Source: Guillardia theta CCMP2712
Lineage: Eukaryota; Cryptophyceae; Pyrenomonadales; Geminigeraceae
NCBI RefSeq assembly: GCF_000315625.1
Contig: NW_005434668.1
Span: 969,570 to 1,033,569 of the forward strand
DNA length: 64,000 bases
Direction: 5' to 3'
Under the pieces are notes generated by a model. The model did no database searches. It had not been told where the DNA came from and saw only the letters and a program-made list of their open reading frames with translations. Every line of letters begins with the position of its first letter. The stretch's first letter is position 1. Positions 43,801-54,339 of the stretch are shown here, in pieces. Both the position numbers and the translations under genes were made by a program.

Positions 43801-43975
43801 GAGTCCGGTGCGCATCACCTTGACTTCATGTTTTCCAACCCCCTGGACCCGCCAGAAGTTGTTGAGGTATCAACAAAACTCTCTTATGGCAAGTTGTCAT
43901 TCATCATAACAGGCGAGAAAGGCGGAGAGAAATTTTATCCGAGACCTTGTGAAAGCTCATAACATGCAACGATGA
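40897..43975 (+). CDS. Serine carboxypeptidase S28 (lysosomal Pro-X carboxypeptidase type), spliced
   Basis: Secretory or vacuolar peptidase of family S28. Exon 1 encodes a signal peptide (MQMLKNLLHAMIFVRVVW then AHGG). Later exons read YRQRYFV, TIFFYFGNEDSVELY, FDAVMVFLEHRYYGK and EFLTTDQALLDASQFL. The nucleophile motif is GFGGSYGGMIASWFRMRFPH, followed by LIDGVIAGSAPILSFEG. Near the end come SCVGDWGYQWCTEMFQPF, the Asp motif NILFSNGLLDPW, and the His motif ESGAHHLDFMFSNPLDPPEV. The protein ends RDLVKAHNMQR at 43975. All three triad regions are visible. The residues after DPW read YVGG, where family members often have SGGG. The intron before the His exon carries a long GAT microsatellite. 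Exon borders in the first 700 bases and around 42900-43390 are uncertain. Confidence 0.88.
43597..43784. repeat. GAT trinucleotide microsatellite in S28 intron
   Basis: Long imperfect GAT/GAC/GGAGAT tract inside the intron that separates the Asp and His exons of the S28 gene. Poly-Met, poly-His and poly-Ser open frames over it are by-products. Confidence 0.9.
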
Positions 43976-44462
43976 TGCAAATTACTCCGCATTGATTACA
44001 ACTTTGCGTCTGAAAGATCAATCTCAGAGATCAATCTCTTTTCGAGAAATATCTCAGGTTGTCTGATTCTTGTCGACAGCAGAAGAAGCTGAGATTGTAC
44101 ATTTGCCATGTGAAAGCTCTCAGACGTTCTCACTTCTCAACCTCCCCTTTCTCCTCAACTTCCACCATCTTCCGCATTCGCCTTCTCGTTTCATCGACAG
44201 GACAGAAATCTCTGAATTCATTTTCAAATTTCTCGTACACATCCACAAACTTACTCTATTCCATTCTTACCCTTCAGCTTTCGCTAGCAAAGAGGAGAAA
44301 AATTCCGAAGTCCATCATACTCGTCGTCATAATCATCGTCAAGTTTCAGTTTGCATGCTCCTCTCGCTCTACTCAACTTTCACTTCCTCTTGCCGCATCT
44401 CTTGGTCCTCCTCCTCCTCCTCCTCCTCCATCTTCGATGGCCGTCGTCGTGCCGCCACAGAG

Positions 44463-47400
44463 TCAAGATGCTGACGTCACCATGTTATCCCCGTCCTTCT
44501 CTCTCCCTCTGCTCTCCTCTCCTCTCTCCCTCTGCTCTGCTCTGCTCTCCTCCCTCCCTCCCTCCCTCTCCTCTCCTCTCCTCTCCTCTCTCCTCACCTT
44601 CACGATTCGCTCTAGATGAATCTTCATCGCCTCCACCTGCATCTTCTCCTTGTCCTCCCGCTGCCCCAACGGCGTCCGGATAACGTTCCCCCTACAGGCA
44701 AGGTCAGCTCGACTGCTGCTGGACTCGGACAGTGTCAACCTGCCCGGGGAGGATGACTTGCCGAAGCTGCCGTTGACTCCTCCCCTGTCAAGAGATGAGG
44801 GAAGAGAAGAGGAGGAGAAAGGAAGCAGATCACGACCAGGAGGAGGAGATTGAAGAGGGAGGAGAGCATGAGGGAGGTAGAGAGGAGGGCGGAGGAGGAG
44901 GAGGGGAGGTAGAGGAGGAGGGCGGAGGAGGAGGAGGAGGAGGAGGGAGGAGGAGGAGGGTGAGAGTTCTGTACCTTCCCCCTATCGCGTCCGGCCTTAT
45001 CTTTCTCACAGCTTCTGGTCCAGGAGTTGACGCGACTTGACCGACGGACCCGCCCAGTCCTCGTTCACGGAGAAACTGAAGGAAAGTGAGGAGGAAGGCT
45101 AGAGGCTCTCGAGTGAGAGACAGGAGAGAAGGGAGGAGGGATAAGTATGTGATTAGAGTAGGATTAGTGCTGAGACAGGATGTATGGACATGTGGGGCNN
45201 NNNNNNNNNNNNNNNNNNNNNNNNNNNNNNNNNNNNNNNNNNNNNNNNNNNNNNNNNNNNNNNNNNNNNNNNNNNNNNNNNNNNNNNNNNNNNNNNNNAT
45301 CTCGTCGAGAGGGTGAAGCTCCTCCTCCTCCTCCTCCTCCTCCTCCTCCTCCTCCTCCTCCTCCTCTTCCTCCTCCTCCTCCTCCTCTTCTTCCTCCTCC
45401 TCCTCCTCTTCTTCCTCCTCCTCCTCGCTTCAACTTATCCTCTGCTCCTCTCTCCATGCTCCTCCTCTCCTCCATGTACCTTCGATTTGAGTCGCAAAAC
45501 TTCTTGATCAGCTTCCAACGCCTGAGCCAGATGAGAGAGAAAAGTCTGACTCGCACCTCCGGCTCACCTGCGCCTTGTACGCGTCGAGCACAGATTGATT
45601 CTTCTGATGCACACAGTTTGCAGTCTGCGAGTCAAGAAAGATGTCATGGAAAACAACAAGAGGACTCGAACAAGAGAACATTCTCATCCTTGTATTCATC
45701 ACACAAAAAGTACAAGAAAGCATTCAAGTCAATGCAGGGCCACAACAAACTGCAGTCAAGCACGATAACACTATTTCAACCTTCTCGATGTCTGAGATGG
45801 TTTTGCTCGAGAAGTTCTCAAAGTGATTGGCAAGTTCTTGAAATCTAAGAGCAAGTGAGAGGTCATCAGACATCAAAATCTCCAAAATCACTCACTTCTT
45901 CTCTGTCGCTGCCTCTCGCATCTTCGCTTCATGCACATCCTGCAGACTTTCCGTCAAGTAGCTCCTCCTCTGCTTCAACCCTCTCCTCTCACTTCAACCC
46001 TCTCCTCCTCCTCCTCCTCCTCCTCCTCCTCCTTCCATCGTCCTGACCTTCCCGCAGGAATGCCGTACAATGAAGTAATCTTTGGTCACGTGTGCTACTT
46101 CCTTCTCAAGCTGCAGCAGGAATCATGAGGAAGGCAAAGGAAACGTTTCGATGATGTTGCTCCACACCTTCAAGATAGCATTCTGAAGATCCTCCACCTG
46201 AGCCGCATGCCTCTCCCTCGCCATGGCAGTTTCTGCCATCTTGATTCGCCTGCTCGTCACGGCAAGTGAGTGAGGATGGGAAGGTGGCGGAATGTGTGCA
46301 TGAACAGTGGGAGACGCACGATTGAGCCCACCTGTCCTCCAGCAAGACTTGCTCTTTCTCTCTCCAACATCTCTTCTGCTCCTCAGTTTGCAGCCGAAGA
46401 GCCTGAGATCGCATGTCAGACAAGTCCAGCACTGCTCGAGCTGTACTTGGAGCTCCATCAGCAAGACTTCTGAGTTCTGAGACGGCAGGAAGACCTGCAG
46501 GCACTGAGTCCCTTCCTGCCCCTCCTCCCCTCCTCCTCACTGTTCTGAATTGAGCAGCTTGCGAGCTTGGCGTGAGGCTGGACATGGAGTTCTACAGAGA
46601 GCCATCTTGAGCAACGATGGCAGGTGAAAGAGAGGAGAAGGAAGAGAGGGAGGGAGGAGAGGGAGTAGAGGCATTTCAGTTGTTACCTGCATCATAAGCT
46701 TCCCGGAGGAGTTTAGACTATACGAGTCATTGTCGTATTGCTGAAAATTTCGTCAACTGTTTGATTCACCACCCTCCCTGTTCATGCTCCTCACCTGATA
46801 GAACTTCGATCCGTGCACTAGATGAGCAGGAAGAGATTCTTTGAAGAGCGTGATCTCTTCCGCAACAGGCTGAAAAGTTGAAGGTGAGCCCATAGCACAA
46901 CCAAGGAGCAGGGGCTGAGAGACTACCTGAGTCAAAGAAAGGAGTTGCTGAATCCTTTGACGATCGTTGATCTGCACAGCCTTGTAAGGGACAACAGCCT
47001 CATGATAAGATTGTCTCGCAGCACTTCTTGCAGCTTCAGCATGTCATTCTCTGCTGTCAACTTCAACACCTGACATCTCCGTTATTGCATGTCAAGCATC
47101 TTCAGGGCTATCAGGACCTTCTCCCTTTCATCGAATATTGCCAACTTGGCATCACTAGAGATACATCACATCAGAGACCAAAGTTGCACAAGGGACAAGG
47201 ACCTGAGCGCTTGCTGCAAGTCCTCAACTTCTGATTCAGCTCTCAAATATTGCCACCTGCTCCTGTGTTTCTCTGGCAATCCAATTCTAGTCAGAGCAGC
47301 ATCTCCGCACAGACAACGGCACCTTCGACAGATTGTTCGAGCTGCTGCAATCGGAACAAGTAATCTTCTTCTAACCTTGAGAAACTTTCCACTTTCTCTG

Positions 47401-47573
47401 ATGGTCAGGAAGATCATGTCAGAAAGCGTGCAAACATAAAATCCCCATCGACCTTGATAGTAAGCCAGAAGCTCGGGTGTGGGAGGGATATTCTGAAATT
47501 GAGTTTGAGAAATTTGGACTTTCAATTGCATCGAAGAGAACTTACTGAGAAACCATTCTTCGTGTATGGACAT
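44463..47573 (-). CDS. CCDC77: CCDC77-like coiled-coil protein, spliced, interrupted by assembly gap
   Basis: Starts MSIHEEWFLS at 47573, and after an intron IPPTPELLAYYQ, matching the CCDC77 opening where human has HPSEELLEYYQ. Later exons give FDEREKVLIALKM, VLKLTAENDMLKLQEVLRDN, then NDRQRIQQLLSLTQ and PVAEEITLFKE. Their order and wording match the human protein (SENDRLRI, then KKKIQNLLALV, then GEVTYF). Further exons are pure coiled coil: RSQALRLQTEEQKRCWREKE, ARERHAAQVEDLQNAILKVW, CVHQKNQSVLDAYKAQ, ALEADQEVLRLKSKV. The last exon (LACRGNVIRTPLGQRE, QVEAMKIHLERIVK) runs to a stop at 44463. CCDC77 is a centrosome/basal-body protein. The 100-N gap and flanking CTC repeats fall between exons, so an exon may be missing. 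Introns are numerous and some exon borders are guesses. Confidence 0.7.
44865..44970. repeat. GGA-rich trinucleotide tract
   Basis: GGAGGA/GGAGGC units on the plus strand within a CCDC77 intron, near the assembly gap. Only low-complexity frames are open here. Confidence 0.85.
45199..45298. other. Assembly gap (100 N)
   Basis: Exactly 100 N, a conventional placeholder length, so the real gap size is unknown. It lies inside the CCDC77 gene and is bordered on the right by a long CTC repeat, a usual cause of assembly breaks. Confidence 0.99.
45318..45426. repeat. CTC trinucleotide microsatellite beside the gap
   Basis: About 36 CTC/TTC units on the plus strand. It lies in a CCDC77 intron and probably extends into the unknown gap. 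Confidence 0.92.
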
Positions 47574-47579
47574 TCAGAA

Positions 47580-48460
47580 GGCAGCTGGAAACAATCGCAG
47601 TAAATTTTTCGAAACAGAGCTTCAAAATGTTTCCAATACCACCAGCTCTTGCTCCATTCCTGCCAGAGTATTCATGGGAAATTTTCACAAGCACAGCTCA
47701 TATCACCTCGACCCGGTCTGAGTTCAGTCGCAGAAAGTAATCGCAATAGAAATTTGAATCGCTGCAGGGCAAAAGTCATCCTTCGAACTTCTCCTCCCAG
47801 TCTCAATTCTTCATTCCATTCTCTCCTACCTCAGTCTTCTTTCGCACTGCACAATGATCCATTCTGCAACTCCTCCTTTCCTCCCCATGATCTCGAACTC
47901 CATCCTCTCTTGGATCCTCTGCTCCCTCCTTCCCTCCTGCCAGTGGATCCCCCATCCTCGGCTAGATTTGTCGTTCAATCCGTAACTGGTCTATCTTTGT
48001 ATCCAATCTGCACTCTTTACCCCGTCTTCCTCCTGCCCTCCTCTCTCTTCGTGTCCTCCTCTCTCTTCCTGCCCTCCTCTCTCTCCCTCCCCTCCTCTCT
48101 CTCCCTCCCCTCCTCTACCCTCCCTCCTCTCTCTCCCTCCCCTCCTCTCTCTTCCCGCCTTCTTTCGTTCGCTTCATCGAGGTGTGCATGGCGTGTTCCC
48201 CGCCAGAACTCAAATTCAAAGAAAACAAAAAGAGTGCCTGTAAAATAAAAAAAAGAATTCCGAAAAAAAAGAGCTCTGAGGCTGGCTCACCACATTGCTG
48301 AAGTAATCGGACCGTTGCCGACGCCGTTTGCAAAGACGTCGGGAGTTCAATGCTGGGGTACACGGAAGTTCAGATCAAACCGATCCTTACAATGAGATGG
48401 TAAAGCCAACTCTTTGTTTAATAAATCATCAAAGCGACAGGACCTCTGCAAACAGAATCG
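47580..48460. other. Intergenic, pyrimidine-rich on plus strand
   Basis: Upstream of CCDC77 and downstream of DLST, both on minus. The middle part (48040-48170) is CTCTCTCCCTCC low-complexity. No coding signal is supported. It should hold the CCDC77 promoter and the DLST 3' UTR. Confidence 0.5.
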
Positions 48461-48462
48461 AC

Positions 48463-50468
48463 TTAGAGGTCCAGCAACATCCTTCGAGGATCCTCCACTT
48501 GCTGCTTGATCATCTTCAAAAAGGTGACCTGCGCTTTCTCAGTACCTTCCTCATCTCATCGAACATCTATCGCACCGCCTCACGTCCGTCAATGATGCGG
48601 TGATCATAAGAAAGAGCCACATACCTTGACAAAAGTCATTCACAACCTTCCTTCTCTAATCCTCCCTCCCTCATAGCTCTTCCTCTGCACTGCTCCAATC
48701 TCACATGATGGGTCGAATCTCAATCTTGCCATCGACAACATAAGGTCTCTTCGTGGTAGCATGCATTCCCAGGATAGCACTCTGCAAGAACATCTCAACG
48801 GCACCGCTACATATGATCGCGCCATACCTGAGGCTGATTCACAATGGGAGTCGACATCATGGAGCCGAAAACGCCTGTTTTACACAGTTAACTATGTAAG
48901 GGAACATAAACATCACTAATCACCTCCATTCGAGATCGTGAATGTTCCTCCAGCCATGTCCTCAAGAGCAAGGCTTCCTGGAAATTCCTCTTTTTAGTCA
49001 TCAACAGCAAAGGATGACATTTCACCGCTCTGCGCCTTCTCTCCGTAATGGTTGATGGCCCCTTCAATGGCAGCAAAGGACAAGTTCTGTACATCACGCA
49101 AAACCTTTCCAAATGTCAGATTCCACGCCCATCGAATCGAACGGGAAAGCAGTACTGGAACGACAAGACCAGTGGGAGACGAGACAGCGACGCTGATGTC
49201 GATGTAATCGCGGTAGACAATGTCTTCTCCATCGATGACGGCGTTCACGATCGGCTGTTCTGATGGTCAAAGCAAAATAAATTCACCAGCAGAGGGGAAT
49301 ACCAAAGCCTTGAGGGCCTTAGCAGACGCACTAACGAAAGCCGACATGAAACCTAGAGAATGAAGATTTTGAGAAGATTGCTTTTCGATAGGTATGCAAG
49401 TTGTCCAAAGTACCCAATTTGATGTTGTGCTTCTTCTGGAATTCATCTTTGTACAAATTTCTCATTTCCATCACGCTGAAGAAATAACTCAGTGAGTGCG
49501 ACAACAATCACTTTCAAGCACCTGGTCATATCGATTTCGTTGTAAGTAGTCAGCATGGCGGCAGTGTTCTATGTCAACTCATATCACGTCTCATGGCATC
49601 AAAGGGAGTCAGAAGACCTGAGAGTCCTTCAGTCTCTCGGCAATCCTCTTCCTCATTCTGCTCATGGGCACGCGGCGATCGATTCGTTCGCCCATGCTGG
49701 ACACTTGAAACTGAGGGGGGCAGAAGCAGAGCCAGCTGCAGGCTTGCTGGGAGGCTGTGGAGCAGAAGGAGGGGCCGAAGGAGCAGCCGCAGCTTGCGGC
49801 TTCGGAGCATCTGCTGGCAGAACCATTTCAATACACAAAAGCGAAACGCAGGTGATCCTGCTGGAATTCGGCGACAGCACAAGGGAAATCAACCTGCAGG
49901 GGGGGCCTTTGCGGGTGCTTCCTTCTTGGGTGGCGCAGCTATGATGATAGTGAACGAGAGTCAAGTGGGCATGGATAGGAAACCACCAGCGTCGGCCTTG
50001 GCACCTCCGGTAGCTCCTTTGAGGTATTTGATGAGGTCGGATCCGACCTTGCGCGCAGCATCATCTTTTAGTTGACCATGACTAGAACCTTCTTACCAGG
50101 ACAGTGTCTCCTTCCTTCGCACACAACTCTTGAATGACACCAGCATCGGGCGCACGAATCTCGACTGTGACCTGCATATCACCCACCAGCCACAGTGAGT
50201 TTCTTCCATGGCCAGCAAGCCCGCGGTTGGCACTGACCTTGTCTGTCTCGACTTCGCACAAAATTTCATCCATTTCAATCTGTCAGGAGTCAAAGTTGCA
50301 CTTAGACTCATATCCGTCAGTTACCTGGTCTCCAGGCTTCTTGTGCCATGAAACAATGGTTCCTTCAGAGATGGAATCTCCCATAGAAGGAACCTTTGCG
50401 AGGAGAGGGTCACACGAGCCTGAAGATGCTTCCAAGCTCCTGGCTGGAGCGATGGACATTCTTGACAT
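48463..50468 (-). CDS. DLST: Dihydrolipoamide succinyltransferase, E2 of 2-oxoglutarate dehydrogenase, spliced
   Basis: Mitochondrial E2 that moves succinyl from lipoamide to CoA in the TCA cycle. From ATG 50468 ([16 protein letters not shown]) the lipoyl domain reads [34 protein letters not shown] (the Lys is the lipoylation site) and [20 protein letters not shown]. An Ala/Pro/Ser hinge follows with no evident E3-binding domain, as in eukaryotic DLST. The catalytic domain has [94 protein letters not shown] and the active-site [16 protein letters not shown]. It then splices to [19 protein letters not shown] and the stop at 48463. Upstream in-frame-like sequence (VATFRGAPSVVKRSFGTAL, near 50690) may be an extra exon with the real mitochondrial presequence. 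Confidence 0.94.
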
Positions 50469-51249
50469 ACCGGGATCACAGAAGGTTCTCCTCCAGTCAC
50501 AGAGAAATATCGCAGATGTGAAGCCGGAACTCGGAAAGCAGCCTGTTTTCAGCTCTCACATGACGAAACACAACAAGCATCTCAATGAGACTGACGTTCT
50601 TGAGAACATTGCGAGACTGAGCTGCTCCCTGGACGTTCAGAGCCGTTCCGAAGGATCGTTTGACAACACTTGGAGCTCCTCGAAAAGTTGCAACCTGAAT
50701 CGAACGTTCATATCTTTGATCTGAATTATAAAAACTTTACATACCGAACGTGCAGCTCTCCCGACCACGAGGCTGCAAAGCCTTTTTTCAAGTTGAATCA
50801 TCCCTTCCACGGTTGTTCAAGAAGATCCTATATGATAAACATTCAATTGCAGTCAAGACATGTGGCACCGTGAATTGTCGGGAGCTGTCTATGCAATGCC
50901 CGAACTGCTCGAGGTACGCAACTCATTCACACTGCTACTCAAGTCTAACATAAAATACCAACATGACAGCAACTCGTTCTTGAACCGATGGGTAAGAACA
51001 AGCAGAACATTGCGCTCAAGTAAACGATAACCCTACGACTGATCCGTTGTTCGGAGACAGGTCACCATTCCTCTGCAACTGAATCATATAATCTTACTTT
51101 CAATTCTCCCACATTTTTTCCTCATACAACCTTCATCTAGCTTACTTGTCTCCTTATCTGATCTCAGCAACTCTTTCTGCAATCTCCTTCTCCCTTTCCC
51201 TTCTCCCTGCTCCCTAGCGTCTATCTCTTGCCATGTCCCAACAATTTCT

Positions 51250-51640
51250 CATCAGGAGAGGGGTAGTTGCGAAGGCTCCAATGGTAGGGTAGTATTTTTG
51301 GTTAATGGGTGGGTACACAGTAGTTGGAAAGGTTGGTAGGGTTCTACTGATTCAAAACAATGGTCTTTGGTAGGGTCCTTTGTATCATGGTATGGGGGAG
51401 TTGGGTGGGTAGGTAGTTTACCAGACGTGTAAGGGGTGGGGGTAGTTGATGAGGTGTAGATGCAATCATGGGTAGGTGGGGTCAGGTGGTCTTGATGTGA
51501 GTCGTAACCATTCCGGAGGGGGTAGTGTAAGAAGACCATCGAAATATGGGGGTCCAAGGTCCCTTGGGGTAGTGAAGTACCGGTGAAATCTAGCAATAAT
51601 CTACCCCCAGCGGTCAAGTCTCCTTTCCACGCCTTTGTGG
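51250..51640. repeat. GGGGT-rich strand-asymmetric island 4
   Basis: The plus strand is rich in GGTAGGG, GGGTGGGTA and GGGGGTAG words. From 51640 to 51830 weaker GGGG runs continue. Between the divergent DLST and cupin genes; no gene is supported here. Confidence 0.6.
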
Positions 51641-51837
51641 GGTTGTCTGTGAGTAAAGGAGGGGTGGTGTCAGCGAGCTTGCGATGGTGGCTCGTATAAA
51701 CTCTAGGGGTCCATCAAAGGGATCGGAGGGGTGGGGGTAATAAATACCCAGAGGAAGGCAGGAAACTCTGCAAGTTTTCGGGGATTCGACAAACTTTGAT
51801 TCGTTGGAACTTCAACAAAGAAAGTTAGCAAAGTTCC

Positions 51838-51900
51838 CCAGGCCCGGCCCGGCGGGCGAGGCCCGGGACACGGCTGACTGAGAGCGCAGTCTGGCCCTAT
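51838..51900. repeat. CCCGGGCC palindromic island
   Basis: Short GC block (AGGCCCGGCCCGGCGGGCG, then AGGCCCGGGACACGG), next to GGGGT-rich island 4. It is followed by CTGACTGAGAGCGCAG, a word group also seen in the 6-11 kb array. From 51900 to 52430 there are plausible but unproven 5' exons of the following gene. Confidence 0.55.
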
Positions 51901-52436
51901 CCAACTGGTCTCTAATAGCACAATGTCAAGTTGCCGCTCATGCCCAGCGTGCCAGGACAAGATGTCCAGAGCAGGCAGAGTTGACATGCTAGCCAGTACT
52001 TTGGTGTTCTTTCATCCAATCCGATGCCAGGCCTTGCGGAAGGAATTATCCTGATGATGCTTACATCCGGCTGAGCCGTCAGGTTGATGAGAGGATAGAA
52101 TTGCTGAGAGCGAATCCACGTCGTCAGCAAACTTGTGAACTCGTCTATTCGAGTTGGCTGGACCCTTGCGGCTGAATCAACTTGCTGGATACTGAGAAAC
52201 GTTTTCCCGCACTATGATCTCGAAGCGATCTCGCACGGCCGACATTTGCTTCATGCTCCTGGTAATGGTGAAAGAAAATGGAAGGCTGTCGGGTACTGAT
52301 GCTCAGGGCTGCAGCTGGGAAGTTTGATCCATCCTTGTCACGGAGCAAGATCATGTGCGAGAGGACAGCATAGAATCTCTGGACAGGTGAGACTGGAGGG
52401 TTCTGTCTCCTGTCCTCTCATACAAGCCTGCGTCAG

Positions 52437-54332
52437 GTGACGATTGCAGGAGACGGGGCGTGCGAGACTCCGGCGATGTCCTTCCGGTACTGGCATGCTC
52501 GCGCTGTCCAGGAGAAACTGTTGACAGGAGACGAAAGAGTCGCAGATGACGATGGGCTGGGAAAGTTGTGTGCTCCGTTACAGGATGAAGAGTTCTTCAT
52601 GCTCCCAGACAGTCCATGGCAAAATTCTCCCAGACATGTGAGTAGACTTTGTTACCTTCCCTCCAGCGCAGTGACGAGCTCAAAGATCAGCCGGCAAGAC
52701 CGGTCTCACTTCCACTTCTTCAACCTCTCCCTTGATTCCTTCAGGCATCGATTCTGGTCTGTTCAAGTCCGACAGGAGGGCATGCAAGATTCGAACGTTC
52801 CGGTAGCGTCATCGTCGCATCCTGGGACCTGCTAACACGGTCATGTTCGTTTTCGATGCAGTTCGTAAACCACAAGGAAATCAAGATGGTTAATGGGGAT
52901 CTTGAGACTTCCTACCTTTATGGGATAGAGGGGGAGGAAATCTACAAGGAGCAAGCGCTGAACAACTTTGAGGATGGATACACCATCCTACTGCACGATG
53001 CAGACGTCTTGTTCTCCCAGGTGTTGACCTCCCTCAAGTCGACCGCAGCTCAACTTGTCGCAGGTTCAGAAGTTTGTGGAGAGTCTCGAGGAGGATTTCG
53101 GTCTTTCGATTGTTGCAAACCTGCACTACTCGCCCGAGAAATCGATTTGCGGGCAGACTGATCGTCGGGGGGATGAGGACGTTTTCATTCTCCAGATAGA
53201 AGGGAATCAGATATGGCTCCTTGCAGACACTAACGCATCTACGAGTTCAACAACAGGCAGCGAAGACTTCAGGTATGAGGCAGAGCACGGGACTGTAGTG
53301 ACTTTAACTCTCTTTCCCATCAAGTAAGTTCCTATTGCGCCATGGCGATACTTTGTACATCCCTGCTGGCTGGACCCACAAGGTCAGAGGCGAGCAGGGT
53401 ACCCGAGGTGCTGAGTGCTGTCTGTTTGCAGTGTACGTCCAATGTCAGCTTTTTGTTTGGCGAATCCATTCAGCTGCGGCTGTACATCAAGAAGAACTAC
53501 TATACGCTTCATCGCTTCTTCCACACCATGGTTGAGAAAGTTCTTGAACCGTCTTCCTCTCTCTTCAGCTCGGATACAAAAGAATCTCTTGAGTTCTGGA
53601 GATGTTCTGCCGCACCATTGCACTTCAAGGATGTTGTTCATTGGCTGGTACATGCTGCGTCTCTCCATCGGCGATGGTCCAACAAGAATTTTCTCCTCGC
53701 GCGTTATGGAGTCATTCCGGTATCAGGAAAGTCGTTGGATGACGAGTCAGCTGAGGTAGACCAGCTGCCTGTCGTTTGTTGCGTGCTAACGTGTTGTCAA
53801 AGTTTTTCAGGTACTTGAGAGGAGCAGATGTAGTGCAGAAGGTGTGATGGGCTTGCTGACACTAGGTTACGATCTGATTCTCCTGATTCAGATCCAAGAT
53901 GTCTTGTTGGCCCACAACGGAAGCCTTGAAGGTGGAAATGTGTTTCTCAGTAAGGAATGGCGGAAGATTGAAGAAAGATGCCCCGAGGGTTGGAAGGAGG
54001 TGAAGATAAAGATGTGAGAGGTGAAGACATCGAAGGTGATGTTTGCCTTTAAGATCTTGAACTCGCCAAATCTACAAGAAGAGATTGAATTCTTGTTCTC
54101 AGTGTACGCGGACAGGTAAGGGAGAGGGGCAAAACGACGGTGACTGAACGTAATTGCAGCATATCTGAGCAGATAAAAATGAAACAGCTAGACGCTGTTG
54201 ATGAGGTAGAAAAATGATATGCGGACTTGCATGACGTGTATGCTTCAGATCACAAGACTGTCATGGAATGATGTCTCTAGCAGAAGAAGACAGCGGGACG
54301 AACGAAGAGCGTCGGAAAGACATGGCGTGTAG
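52437..54332 (+). CDS. Cupin / JmjC (cupin_4) oxygenase-like protein, spliced, 5' end uncertain
   Basis: Resembles ribosomal-oxygenase (MINA/NO66-type) cupins, which hydroxylate proteins using Fe(II) and 2-oxoglutarate. Exons give FVNHKEIKMVNGD, NFEDGYTILLHDADVLF, QKFVESLEEDFGLSIVANLH and GDEDVFILQIEGNQIWLL. A 50-base intron then joins SEDFS to KFLLRHGDTLYIPAGWTHK, keeping the distal His and the GDxLYIPAGWxH motif. The first iron motif, normally His-Thr/Tyr-Asp before the VFxLQxEG strand, reads CGQTDRRGDEDVFI, so Gln stands where His is expected. Later exons (LFGESIQLRLYIKKNYY, LLAHNGSLEGGNVFLSKEW, QEEIEFLFSVYAD, ITRLSWNDV) form the winged-helix-like C-terminus to a stop at 54332. The exon at 52437 begins at an acceptor, so the start lies upstream. 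Confidence 0.7.
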
Positions 54333-54339
54333 GGATGTA

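Noticed and set aside
43536-43823. His-rich, Ser-rich and Met-rich ORFs
   Set aside because: All are frames of one GAT microsatellite inside the S28 intron.
45180-45848. 222-aa ORF spanning the N gap
   Set aside because: Crosses 100 unknown bases and a CTC repeat, so the frame is meaningless.
51912-52130. Opposing ORFs between DLST and the cupin gene
   Set aside because: Both strands are open for short stretches only; may include a 5' exon of the cupin gene, but evidence is too weak to annotate.
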